Source: Hyphomicrobiales bacterium (GTDB lineage Bacteria; Pseudomonadota; Alphaproteobacteria; Rhizobiales; Rhizobiaceae). From it: a stretch of 64,000 nucleotides of DNA. The stretch lies in the NCBI GenBank assembly GCA_900471925.1, contig UCGV01000039.1, positions 1 to 64,000 of the forward strand, read 5' to 3'. The notes under the pieces were generated by a model. The model was given only the letters and a program-made list of their open reading frames with translations. It did not search any database and had not been told where the DNA came from. Numbering within the stretch: position 1 is the stretch's first letter; every line of letters starts with the position of its first letter. This document shows positions 24,627 to 33,056 of the stretch, piece after piece. The position numbers were made by a program, and so were the translations under genes.

Positions 24627-25002
24627 ATCCTCATCACTCCTTGCGAGCGGGTTTTGACCGGGCATGATGAATTTTCGCTGCCCGTGAGTCAAAGACGTTC
24701 GGGTGATCGGTAATTCGACAGAGGTGTCGGATTTTTCGCATGGAAGACATATGGCCTGCGGTTTTTCACGAGGTTGCAGGTCTGAAATCCCTCTTCCTTT
24801 TCCGCTGAAAAGCGCCTATGAACCGGCGCCATGAGTAAATTCCGGCTGGCGCATTCGATACGAATTATCGGCCCGGTCTTCCGCGCGCGCTGAGCGGCCG
24901 GAAGGTCCGGGTTTTTGGCGCTTGGATTGAGCAAGCGCTTTCCGTCACCACAGATTTCAGATCCGCGAGCCCCTGTCGGGCCGCCAGAAGCGATTGTCAC
25001 AC
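24627..25002. other. 376-bp divergent region before ileS with two hairpins
   Basis: No gene seen. It should contain divergent promoters for the MFS gene and ileS. Two inverted repeats stand out near ileS: an imperfect CCGGTCTTCC...GGAAGGTCCGG (about 24868-24911), and GCGCTTG (24918-24924), GATTGAG, CAAGCGC (24932-24938), the latter followed by TTT. The second could attenuate or simply structure the ileS leader. Confidence 0.5.
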
Positions 25003-27909
25003 ATGACCGAACCAGCCGAAAAGATCGATTACTCGAAGACCCTCTATCTGCCCGAGACGGATTTCCCCATGCGCGCCGGCCTGCCGCAGAAGGAGCCGGA
25101 ACTCGTTGCCCGCTGGCAGCAGATGGACCTCTACAAGAAGCTGCGCGCCTCCGCCGCCGGCCGCGAAAAGTTCGTCCTGCACGACGGCCCGCCCTATGCC
25201 AACGGCAATATCCATATCGGCCACGCGCTGAACAAGATCCTCAAGGACGTCATCACCCGCTCCTTCCAGATGCGCGGTTATGACTCCAACTATGTTCCCG
25301 GCTGGGACTGCCACGGCCTGCCGATCGAATGGAAGATCGAGGAAGAGAACTATCGCGCCAAGGGCAAGGCCAAGCCTGACCTGACCGAGCCGTCGGCGAT
25401 GATCGAGTTCCGCCGCGAATGCCGTGCCTATGCCGAAAAGTGGATCGCCATCCAGGGTGGCGAATTCCAGCGTCTCGGCATCGTCGGCGATTTCGAGAAC
25501 CCGTATCTGACGATGAACTTCCACGCGGAAAGCCGCATCGCCGGCGAACTCTTGAAGATCGCTAAGAGCGGCCAGCTTTACCGCGGCTCCAAGCCGATCA
25601 TGTGGTCGGTCGTCGAGCGCACGGCACTGGCGGAAGCCGAAGTCGAGTATCATGACTACGAGAGCGACACGATCTGGGTGAAGTTCCCGGTCGCGAAGGG
25701 CTCCGATGCCCTCAAGGACGCCTTCGTCGTCATCTGGACCACCACGCCCTGGACGATCCCCGGTAACCGGGCGATCGCCTATTCGTCGCGTGTGGCTTAC
25801 GGCCTTTACGAAGTGACGGCCGCTGAGAACGATTTTGGACCGCGTCCGGGCGAGAGGCTTATTCTCGCCGACAGGCTCGCCGAAGAATCTTTCGCCAAGT
25901 CCAAGCTGCAGTACAAGCGTCTCGCCGATGTCACCGCCGACGATCTGGCTGGTGTCACCTGCGCTCATCCGCTGAAGGGCCTCGATGGCGGCTATGAATT
26001 CGCCGTGCCGCTGCTTGACGGCGACCATGTCACTGATGATGCCGGTACTGGCTTCGTACACACCGCACCCAGCCACGGTCGCGAAGACTTTGATGCCTGG
26101 ATGTCGGCTGCCCGTACCCTTGAGGCACGCGGTATCGACACCAAGATCCCGTTCCCGGTCGACGACGGCGGCTTTTATACCGCTGACGCCCCCGGCTTCG
26201 AAGGCGCGCGCGTCATCGACGACAACGGCAAGAAGGGCGATGCCAACGATCGCGTCATCAAGGCGCTGATCGAGCGCGGCGCGCTCTTTGCCCGCGGCCG
26301 CCTCAAGCATCAGTATCCGCATTCCTGGCGCTCCAAGAAGCCGGTGATCTTCCGCAACACGCCGCAGTGGTTCGTCTATATGGACAAGACGCTGGCCGAC
26401 GGCACGACGCTGCGCACCCGTGCGCTGAAGGCGATCGACGACACGCGCTTCGTGCCGGCTGCCGGCCAGAACCGCCTGCGCGCCATGATCGAACAGCGCC
26501 CGGACTGGGTTCTCTCCCGTCAGCGCGCCTGGGGCGTGCCGATCTGCGTCTTCGTCGATGAACACGGCGAAGTGCTGCAGGACGATGCCGTCAACCAGCG
26601 CATCCTCGACGCTTTCGATGCCGAAGGCGCCGATGCCTGGTTTGCCGAAGGCGCCAAGGAACGGTTCCTCGGCAACGAACATGATCCGGCCAAGTGGTCG
26701 CAGGTCATGGATATCCTCGATGTCTGGTTCGACTCGGGCTCGACGCATACCTTCACGCTGGAAGATCGCCCCGACCTGAAATGGCCGGCCGATCTCTATC
26801 TCGAAGGCTCCGACCAGCATCGCGGCTGGTTCCACTCCTCGCTGCTGGAATCGGCGGCGACGCGTGGCCGTGCGCCTTACAACGCCGTCCTCACCCATGG
26901 TTTCACCATGGACGAGAAGGGTGAGAAGATGTCGAAGTCGAAGGGCAACGTTACCGCTCCTCAGGAAGTCATGAAGGATGCCGGTGCCGACATCCTGCGC
27001 CTCTGGGTCATGACCTCTGACTATGCGGACGACCTGCGCGTCGGCAAGACGATCATCCAGACCAATGTCGATGCCTATCGCAAGCTGCGCAACACGATCC
27101 GCTGGATGCTCGGCACGCTGGCGCACGACAAGGGCGAGGTCATCGCGCTCACCGATCTGCCGGAGCTGGAGCAGCTGATGCTGCACCGTCTCTCCGAGCT
27201 TGATCAGCTCGTGCGTGAGAACTATGACTCCTTCGACTTCAAGAAGATCGCCCGTGCGCTCATCGACTTCGCCAACGTCGAGCTCTCGGCCTTCTACTTC
27301 GACGTCCGCAAGGACGCGCTCTATTGCGATGCGCCCTCCAGCCTTCGCCGCCGCTCGGCGCTTTACGTCATCCGCATGATCTTCGATTGCATGGTGACCT
27401 GGCTTGCGCCGATGCTGCCCTTCACGACGGAAGAAGCATGGCTCTCGCGCAATCCTTCGGCCGTCTCCGTGCATCTGGAGCAGTTCGCTCCGGTCGCCGG
27501 GGAATGGCGTAACGAGGCGCTCGCCGAAAAGTGGAAGAAGATCCGCGCGATCCGCAGCGTTGTGACAGGCGCGCTCGAAATCGAGCGCAAGGACAAGCGC
27601 ATCGGCTCGTCGCTGGAAGCAGCCCCGGTCGTCTACGTCGCGGATGCGGAACTCCGCAAGGCGCTCGAAGGCCAGGATTTCAGCGAGGTCTGCATCACTT
27701 CCGACATCACGATCAGCGCCGATGCCGGCCCGGCAGACGCTTTCCGCCTGGCCGAAGTGTCTGAAGTTGCGGTCGTTCCGAAGCTTGCGGAAGGCGTGAA
27801 ATGCGCTCGTTCCTGGCGCATCACCACGGATGTCGGCTCCGATCCCGACTATCCCGATGTCTCCGCGCGTGATGCTGCAGCACTGCGCGAGCTCGGTATT
27901 CAGGCCTGA
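25003..27909 (+). CDS. ileS: Isoleucyl-tRNA synthetase
   Basis: A 968-residue class Ia synthetase. The HIGH motif is in NIHIGHALNK (about residue 70), the editing CP1 domain follows (TTTPWTIPGNRAIAYS; AGTGFVHTAPSHGREDF), and the signature EKMSKSKGN lies near residue 647, followed by the helical anticodon-binding domain. Length is normal for the bacterial form, although the usual C-terminal zinc cysteines are not apparent. ATG 25003 is preferred over a TTG three codons upstream. It stands alone behind a long leader with two hairpins and ends in a stem-loop. Confidence 0.98.
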   Translation: MTEPAEKIDYSKTLYLPETDFPMRAGLPQKEPELVARWQQMDLYKKLRASAAGREKFVLHDGPPYANGNIHIGHALNKILKDVITRSFQMRGYDSNYVPGWDCHGLPIEWKIEEENYRAKGKAKPDLTEPSAMIEFRRECRAYAEKWIAIQGGEFQRLGIVGDFENPYLTMNFHAESRIAGELLKIAKSGQLYRGSKPIMWSVVERTALAEAEVEYHDYESDTIWVKFPVAKGSDALKDAFVVIWTTTPWTIPGNRAIAYSSRVAYGLYEVTAAENDFGPRPGERLILADRLAEESFAKSKLQYKRLADVTADDLAGVTCAHPLKGLDGGYEFAVPLLDGDHVTDDAGTGFVHTAPSHGREDFDAWMSAARTLEARGIDTKIPFPVDDGGFYTADAPGFEGARVIDDNGKKGDANDRVIKALIERGALFARGRLKHQYPHSWRSKKPVIFRNTPQWFVYMDKTLADGTTLRTRALKAIDDTRFVPAAGQNRLRAMIEQRPDWVLSRQRAWGVPICVFVDEHGEVLQDDAVNQRILDAFDAEGADAWFAEGAKERFLGNEHDPAKWSQVMDILDVWFDSGSTHTFTLEDRPDLKWPADLYLEGSDQHRGWFHSSLLESAATRGRAPYNAVLTHGFTMDEKGEKMSKSKGNVTAPQEVMKDAGADILRLWVMTSDYADDLRVGKTIIQTNVDAYRKLRNTIRWMLGTLAHDKGEVIALTDLPELEQLMLHRLSELDQLVRENYDSFDFKKIARALIDFANVELSAFYFDVRKDALYCDAPSSLRRRSALYVIRMIFDCMVTWLAPMLPFTTEEAWLSRNPSAVSVHLEQFAPVAGEWRNEALAEKWKKIRAIRSVVTGALEIERKDKRIGSSLEAAPVVYVADAELRKALEGQDFSEVCITSDITISADAGPADAFRLAEVSEVAVVPKLAEGVKCARSWRITTDVGSDPDYPDVSARDAAALRELGIQA

Positions 27910-27914
27910 AGATA

Positions 27915-27954
27915 TTTACCGGGTGAATTGCCTTTGCGGCGTTCATCCGGTAAA
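27915..27954 (+). terminator. Stem-loop after ileS
   Basis: TTTACCGGGTGAA (27915-27927) pairs with TTCATCCGGTAAA (27942-27954), 13 bp with one G-T pair, around a 14-nt loop. There is no clear T tract after it, so it could protect the mRNA end as well as terminate. Confidence 0.6.
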
Positions 27955-28041
27955 AGCTGCCTGAAAATGGCCGGATTTTTGCGTCAGGGGGACGATTGTC
28001 CGGTGGGCAAGTACTGATTCCGGCATTCGGGAAGGGTTTTC

Positions 28042-28671
28042 ATGTTAGCGACGCATTGGTTCCGTTTGGGCGCCTGCCTGTCTCTCGTCATGGCGGGAAG
28101 CTCCATGATGTCAGGTTGTGCCAGCAGCCCGACTTACGGCACCGACAAGACCGCCATGGAGCAGCTTACCGACGACCTTGGTCAGTCGGTCTCGCTGACC
28201 GGTCCCGGCCCGAAGAATGCCGGCGTGAAATACACGCCGCGTCCGTCGCTGGTCATGCCGGCCCAGGACCAGAAGGAAACTCTCGTCGCGCCGCAGCAGA
28301 ATATTGCCACCAAGGACAATCCGCAGTGGGTTGAATCCCCGGAAGAGGCCCGCTCGCGTCTCGTCAAGGAAGCCGACGAGAATTCGGATAATCCGAGCTA
28401 TCGCTCACCACTCGCCAGTTCCGCCATCGAAGGCGGCCGCCAGACGAGCGAAGCCCAGTCCAAGGCGTATCGTGAAGCGCGCGCCCTGCAGAAGGGGGCC
28501 TATATCGACCAGCGCCGCTACATTTCCGATCCGCCGACAGAATATCGTGCCGTCGACGATGCTGCGAAGCTCGACGATCTCGGCACCCCGGAGCAGAAGA
28601 AGGACAAGCAGCGCAAGAAGGATGCGGCCGTTGCCGGCAGCGGCACCAAATGGTGGCAGATCCTTCAGTAA
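28042..28671 (+). CDS. Putative lipoprotein of unknown function
   Basis: A 209-residue protein with a lipoprotein signal: MLATHWFRLGACLSLVMAGS, then the lipobox MSGC with Cys at residue 26. The mature part is low in hydrophobic residues and rich in charged and polar ones (PEEARSRLVKEADENSDN; EQKKDKQRKKDAA), without recognisable domains; the C-terminus ends in GTKWWQILQ. It is probably attached to a membrane and largely extended. It follows a GGGAAGGG ribosome site and lies between ileS and the tadA pair, with no operon partner on its strand. Confidence 0.82.
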   Translation: MLATHWFRLGACLSLVMAGSSMMSGCASSPTYGTDKTAMEQLTDDLGQSVSLTGPGPKNAGVKYTPRPSLVMPAQDQKETLVAPQQNIATKDNPQWVESPEEARSRLVKEADENSDNPSYRSPLASSAIEGGRQTSEAQSKAYREARALQKGAYIDQRRYISDPPTEYRAVDDAAKLDDLGTPEQKKDKQRKKDAAVAGSGTKWWQILQ

Positions 28672-28702
28672 GCGCTCGGCGTTTCCAGAAAATCGAAATG
28701 CT

Positions 28703-29020
28703 TTAGTGGCGTGACGCTGTGAACCAGCGTTGTGTCTTTGCGATATGCAGTAGCTGGCAGGATAAAAACACGCCGGATATGATGGCGATGTCTGAAGTCT
28801 GTGCCCCGCCTGCGAGCAGGATGCCAATCATCACGATAGCTGCAAGCACGGGAATGAAGGCGAAGGCGATCACCCGCGGCGCCGTCCAGTTCACCCTTGA
28901 CCTCAGCGACCATTGCATCGGGATCTTCGCCACGCCGGGCGCGATGACCCGGTTGGCATAGAGCGCAAGCACGCCCATCACGACGATGGTTCCGATGGCA
29001 AGGAAAGGCTCCGGTGTCAT
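28703..29020 (-). CDS. Small membrane protein of unknown function
   Basis: A 105-residue protein with three hydrophobic segments: LAIGTIVVMGVLALYA (residues 7-22), FAFIPVLAAIVMIGILLAGG (about 53-72), and IAIISGVFLSCQLLHIA (about 78-94). The start codon overlaps the stop of tadA by 4 bp, so it is probably translated with it. I know no function for it; the gene could be missed by routine annotation because of its size. Confidence 0.68.
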   Translation of the reverse strand: MTPEPFLAIGTIVVMGVLALYANRVIAPGVAKIPMQWSLRSRVNWTAPRVIAFAFIPVLAAIVMIGILLAGGAQTSDIAIISGVFLSCQLLHIAKTQRWFTASRH

Positions 29021-29490
29021 GGCACATCCCTCCTATCGGAAAAGAATGCCCTGAGCATATCCGCCGCTTCCGTCTCGTTGAAGCCGGAATAGACCTCCGG
29101 CGCATGATGGCAGGTCGGCTGGGCATAGAAGCGCACGCCATTGTCCACGCCGCCGCCTTTCGGATCTTCCGCGCCGTAGTAGAGCCTGCGGATGCGCGCA
29201 AAGGAAATGGCGGCTGCACACATGGTGCAGGGTTCCAGCGTCACATAGAGATCGGCGCCGACGAGCCGTTCCTGGCCGAGCCTGTCGGACGCCATGCGGA
29301 TCGCCACGATTTCGGCATGGGCGGTGATGTCGTTGAGTTCGCGCGTGCGGTTTCCGGACCGTGCGACTGGCTCGCCATCGACCACGACGACAGCGCCGAT
29401 CGGCACCTCGCCGCGGTCTCCCGCAGCGCGCGCTTCCTCCAGTGCTATCTCCATAAATCGATTTGTCTTCACGTTCGCAAGAATTTCCAC
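29017..29490 (-). CDS. tadA: tRNA-specific adenosine deaminase
   Basis: A 157-residue (or slightly shorter) enzyme that converts A34 to inosine in tRNA-Arg(ACG). The zinc-dependent deaminase motifs are intact: HAEIVAIR with the zinc His and catalytic Glu (about residues 59-66) and PCTMCAA with two zinc cysteines. The first ATG at 29490 is used; a GTG at 29472 (starting VKTNRFMEIALEEA) resembles the usual family start and may be the real one. It is divergent from the pseudouridine synthase gene with only 54 bp between. Confidence 0.95.
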   Translation of the reverse strand: MEILANVKTNRFMEIALEEARAAGDRGEVPIGAVVVVDGEPVARSGNRTRELNDITAHAEIVAIRMASDRLGQERLVGADLYVTLEPCTMCAAAISFARIRRLYYGAEDPKGGGVDNGVRFYAQPTCHHAPEVYSGFNETEAADMLRAFFSDRRDVP

Positions 29491-29544
29491 TTAACCGCAG
29501 GTGCATGACCTGATAGACAGGCCGAAAAGGCAGGCAAACAACAA

Positions 29545-31581
29545 ATGACACCCAAAGACAAGCCAAAACGCCCGGGCGCACGGCCCCCCGCGCGCGACGC
29601 GCGGCCGAAAGGCGGCCCGAAGGCCGGCATCGACAAGCCATCGAAGGCAGCTTCCGCGAAAACGGCGGCTGATGAAGCCGATGGCGATGGCAAGGCGGAA
29701 CGTATTTCCAAGGTGATGGCGCGCGCCGGCGTTGCCTCCCGCCGCGATATCGAACGCATGATCATGGACGGCCGCGTCACCCTGAACGGCAAGCTCCTCG
29801 ACACGCCCGTCGTCAACGTCACGCTCGAAGACAAGATCGAGGTTGATGGCGTACCGATCCGTGGCATCGAGCGCACGCGCCTGTGGCTCTACCACAAGCC
29901 GCAGGGCCTGGTGACGACGAATTCTGATCCCGAGGGTCGCCCGACTGTTTTCGACAATCTGCCGGAAGAACTTCCGCGCGTCATGTCGATCGGCCGTCTC
30001 GATATCAATACCGAAGGTCTGCTGCTGCTGACCAATGACGGCGGGCTTGCCCGCGCACTGGAACTGCCGACGACCGGCTGGCTGCGCCGCTACCGCGTGC
30101 GCGCCCATGGCGAGATCGATCAGGACGATCTCGACAAGCTGAAGGACGGCATTGCCGTCGATGGTGTCCTCTATGGCTCCATCGAAGCGACGCTCGACCG
30201 CACCCAGGGCTCCAACGTCTGGATCACCATGGGCCTGCGCGAGGGCAAGAACCGCGAAATCAAGAACGTGCTCGGCGCGCTCGGCCTCGAGGTCAACCGC
30301 CTGATCCGCATCTCCTACGGTCCCTTCCAGCTCGGTGATCTGCCGGAAGGCCACGTGATCGAAGTGCGCGGCCGCACGCTGCGCGATCAGCTTGGTCCGC
30401 GTCTCATCGAGGATGCCAAGGCGAATTTCGATGCGCCGCTTTACAATGCCCCGGCCGTTGCTGCCGAAGAGGCCGAAGAGCCGGCACCCGAGCGCCGCGA
30501 GCGTCCGCGCCGTGACGAGGACAAGCGCGAACGCGCGCTGAGCCGTCTCGACACCAAGCGTGACGATCGCCGTGATGACAAGCGCGGTGACCGCCGGGAC
30601 GACCGGAGAGACGACCGGCGTGGTGGCGGTGACGACGACCGGCCGAAGCGCCCGGCACTCGGCACCCGTCGCAACGCCAATGTCTGGATGGCCCCTGGTG
30701 CCCGTCCGCTCGGCGAGAAAGCGACAGCCAAGGCTGCCAAGAATGCCCAGACCGCACGCCGTCGCGGTGAGACGGCCCCGGTCAAGGAGCAGCGCTTCGA
30801 TCCATCCGCCGACCGCCTGCGCCCGCAGATCAATCGCGTCCATGAAGAGGACGGCGAGTGGATTCGTTCGAGCGAGACGCCCAGCAAGCGCGATGATGAT
30901 GAAGGTTTCGGCCGCAAGCGCTCTTTCGGCGACAAGCCGCGTGGTGACCGTCGGCCCCGTACGGATGGAGAGGAGCGCCCGCGTTCTTTCCGTCCGCGCG
31001 AAGAGGGCGGCGAACGCTCCTCGCGTCCGGCGCGAAGCTTTGGCGGTGAAGGCCGTTCGGAGCGTCCGCGTAGTGGCGGCAAGTCTTTTGGTGACAAGCC
31101 CTTTGGTGCCAAACCGCGCGGCGAGCGTCGTCCGCGCCCCGAAGGCGAAGAGGGCTCCCGTCCTTTCCGTGATCGTCCTTCGCGTGAGGATGGCGGCGAA
31201 CGCTCTGCACGTCCGGCCCGCAGCTTCGGTGGCGAGGGGCGCTCCGAGCGTCCCCGTGGTGACAAGCCGTTTGGGGACAAGCCGCGCGGTGAGCGCCGTC
31301 CGCGGGCGGAAGGGGAGGAGCGTCCGCGTTCCTTCCGTGACCGTGCTCCGCGTGAGGATGGCGAGCGTTCTGCACGCCCGGCCCGCAGCTTCGGTGGCGA
31401 AGGCCGTTCGGAACGTCCCCGGGGTGACAAGCCCTTTGGCGACAAACCCCGTGGGCCAAAGAATTTCTCCGGCAAGCCGAAGGGCGATCGGCCTGATGGT
31501 GGCGGCAAGCCTTCCGGCGGGCCGTCCAGAGGTGGTGCGAAAGGTAAGGGAATGACGCGCGGTGCGGATCGTCGGCGGTGA
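29545..31581 (+). CDS. RluB/RsuA-family 23S/16S rRNA pseudouridine synthase with long basic repeat tail
   Basis: A 678-residue protein, over twice the usual length. Residues 50-100 are an S4 RNA-binding domain (ERISKVMARAGVASRRDIER), and residues 110-280 are the catalytic core with the active Asp in SIGRLDINTEGLLLLTNDG and the late motif LREGKNREIKNVLGALGLEV. From residue 310 to the end lies a low-complexity Arg/Gly/Asp/Glu/Pro-rich tail, including three copies of RPARSFGGEGRSERPR (DNA starts 31024, 31210 and 31375). The N-terminus (residues 1-50) is also Lys/Ala/Pro-rich. Such tails probably bind rRNA or drive condensation; that is inference. It overlaps rsmD by 20 bp. Confidence 0.95.
   Translation: MTPKDKPKRPGARPPARDARPKGGPKAGIDKPSKAASAKTAADEADGDGKAERISKVMARAGVASRRDIERMIMDGRVTLNGKLLDTPVVNVTLEDKIEVDGVPIRGIERTRLWLYHKPQGLVTTNSDPEGRPTVFDNLPEELPRVMSIGRLDINTEGLLLLTNDGGLARALELPTTGWLRRYRVRAHGEIDQDDLDKLKDGIAVDGVLYGSIEATLDRTQGSNVWITMGLREGKNREIKNVLGALGLEVNRLIRISYGPFQLGDLPEGHVIEVRGRTLRDQLGPRLIEDAKANFDAPLYNAPAVAAEEAEEPAPERRERPRRDEDKRERALSRLDTKRDDRRDDKRGDRRDDRRDDRRGGGDDDRPKRPALGTRRNANVWMAPGARPLGEKATAKAAKNAQTARRRGETAPVKEQRFDPSADRLRPQINRVHEEDGEWIRSSETPSKRDDDEGFGRKRSFGDKPRGDRRPRTDGEERPRSFRPREEGGERSSRPARSFGGEGRSERPRSGGKSFGDKPFGAKPRGERRPRPEGEEGSRPFRDRPSREDGGERSARPARSFGGEGRSERPRGDKPFGDKPRGERRPRAEGEERPRSFRDRAPREDGERSARPARSFGGEGRSERPRGDKPFGDKPRGPKNFSGKPKGDRPDGGGKPSGGPSRGGAKGKGMTRGADRRR
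31024..31440 (+). repeat. Imperfect tandem repeats encoding RPARSFGGEG units
   Basis: Three copies of a 48-base unit coding RPARSFGGEGRSERPR begin at 31024, 31210 and 31375, joined by related stretches coding GDKPFGDKPRGERRPR-type sequence. Copies differ at wobble positions, so the repeat is maintained at protein level. The spacing is 186 and 165 bp. Confidence 0.85.
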
Positions 31582-32122
31582 ATTTCGCGGACGGCCGCTT
31601 GCCGTACCAAAATCCAACGACATCCGGCCGACTGCCGACCGGACGCGTGAGAGCCTGTTCAACATTCTGAGCCATGCCTATCCGGAGTGCATAGATGGCA
31701 CCCGGATACTCGATCTGTTCGCCGGCACCGGCGCGGTCGGCCTCGAAGCCGTCTCGCGCGGCTGTCGCCATGCGCTCTTCGTCGAAAACAGTGTCGAGGG
31801 CAGGGCGCTTCTCTGGGAAAACATCGATGCGCTCGGCCTTCACGGCCGCACGCGCATGTTGCGCCGTGATGCGACCGATCTCGGCAGCGTCGGCAATCTC
31901 GAGCCTTTCGACATGCTCTTTGCCGATCCGCCCTATGGCAAGGGTCTCGGCGAAAAGGCATTGGCGGCGGCTGCCGAAGGCGGCTGGCTCAAGCCTGGCG
32001 CGATTACCGTGCTGGAAGAACGCGCGGATGTTGCCGTTTCGGTTCATCCTTCCTATGTTTTCCTCGAAAGCCGAATATTCGGCGATACGAGAGTACATTT
32101 CTTCCGGTATCAGCCGCAGTAG
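31562..32122 (+). CDS. rsmD: 16S rRNA (guanine(966)-N2)-methyltransferase
   Basis: A 186-residue S-adenosylmethionine-dependent enzyme that modifies G966 of 16S rRNA. It begins RIVGGEFRGRPLAVPKS, has TADRTRESLFNIL, the SAM loop DLFAGTGAVGLEAVSRG (about residues 51-67) and the catalytic DPPYGKG. The start is a GTG at 31562 inside the end of the pseudouridine synthase gene (20-bp overlap), the start that restores the conserved N-terminus. The coupling fits a shared role in ribosomal RNA modification. Confidence 0.96.
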   Translation: MRIVGGEFRGRPLAVPKSNDIRPTADRTRESLFNILSHAYPECIDGTRILDLFAGTGAVGLEAVSRGCRHALFVENSVEGRALLWENIDALGLHGRTRMLRRDATDLGSVGNLEPFDMLFADPPYGKGLGEKALAAAAEGGWLKPGAITVLEERADVAVSVHPSYVFLESRIFGDTRVHFFRYQPQ

Positions 32123-32143
32123 CCGGCACGTTGGGGGCGGATC

Positions 32144-33022
32144 GTGCAGGCGGAAATCATCAGTCCGAAATCGCCTGCCATCAGCGATCTCCCGACAGTC
32201 GCCGTCGCCTTCGGCGGCGGTGGTGCCCGCGGCCTCTCCCATATCCATGTCATAGAGACGCTGGATGAACTCGGCATCCGTCCGGTAGCGATTTCAGGCT
32301 CTTCCATCGGTGCCATCATGGGTTCCGGCATGGCGGCCGGCATGTCGGGCGCCGAAATCCGAGAACACGCGCTCGCAACCGTGGGCAACAAGGCCGCCGT
32401 CGTCAGCCGCATCTGGGGCCTGCGCCCGACCACCGTGCGCGATGCCGTTGCCAAGGGCATCCGCATCGGCCAGTTCAATCTGGAACGTATCCTCAAGGCC
32501 TTTCTGCCGGCTGAGCTTCCGCAGAAATTCGAGGATCTGCTGGTGCCGATGAAGGTGATCGCCACCGATTATTACGGCCAGGCGGAGGTCATTGCCGAAC
32601 ATGGCGAGCTCTTCCCCGCACTCGCCGCATCCTCGGCCATTCCCGCAGTCTTCATGCCGGTGCGGCTACATGGAAGGGTGATGATCGATGGCGGCATCGC
32701 CAATCCCGTTCCCTATGAATGCCTGATGGATCTCGCCGATATCGTCATTGGCATCGATGTCGTCGGCGCGCCGGAGGGTGACGGCACCCACATACCGAAC
32801 CGCATGGAAAGCATCTTCGGCTCCGGGCAGCTGATGATGCAGGCCGCCATTTCCCTCAAGCTGAAATTGCTCCGCCCGCATATCTTCCTGCGGCCCACCG
32901 TCGGGCGCACCGGCGTCATGGATTTCCTGAAGGCGCGCGACGTGCTTGCCATGTCCGTCGGCGTCAAGGACGAGTTGAAATATGCGCTCGACCGCGAAAT
33001 CGAGGCGCGGCTGAAGCGGTAA
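32144..33022 (+). CDS. Patatin-like phospholipase
   Basis: A 292-residue serine hydrolase. The oxyanion loop is FGGGGARGLSHIHV (residues 24-37), the nucleophile elbow is GSSIGAIMG (Ser near residue 52), and the dyad Asp lies in MIDGGIANPVP near residue 184. The protein starts at GTG 32144, 22 bp after rsmD, and may belong to its transcript. There is no signal peptide. Patatin proteins of this bacterial (RssA-like) kind have unknown physiological lipids. Confidence 0.94.
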   Translation: MQAEIISPKSPAISDLPTVAVAFGGGGARGLSHIHVIETLDELGIRPVAISGSSIGAIMGSGMAAGMSGAEIREHALATVGNKAAVVSRIWGLRPTTVRDAVAKGIRIGQFNLERILKAFLPAELPQKFEDLLVPMKVIATDYYGQAEVIAEHGELFPALAASSAIPAVFMPVRLHGRVMIDGGIANPVPYECLMDLADIVIGIDVVGAPEGDGTHIPNRMESIFGSGQLMMQAAISLKLKLLRPHIFLRPTVGRTGVMDFLKARDVLAMSVGVKDELKYALDREIEARLKR

Positions 33023-33056
33023 GCCGAAGCAATTCCAGCGGAAGTGTAGGGTGGAT

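Noticed and set aside
24627..25002. T-box riboswitch before ileS
   Set aside because: No T-box sequence or specifier loop, and T-boxes are not known from Rhizobiales. Only plain hairpins were found.
24997..27474. 825-codon open frame opposite ileS
   Set aside because: Antisense artefact of strong third-position GC bias; the ileS motifs are on the other strand.
31024..31440. CRISPR-like spaced repeats
   Set aside because: Only three imperfect copies, inside a coding frame, differing at wobble positions, and with related rather than unique spacers.
29491..31665. Long minus-strand open frame opposite the pseudouridine synthase
   Set aside because: Product is a Thr/Arg/Ala-rich low-complexity mirror of the repeat tail, with no ribosome site or homology.
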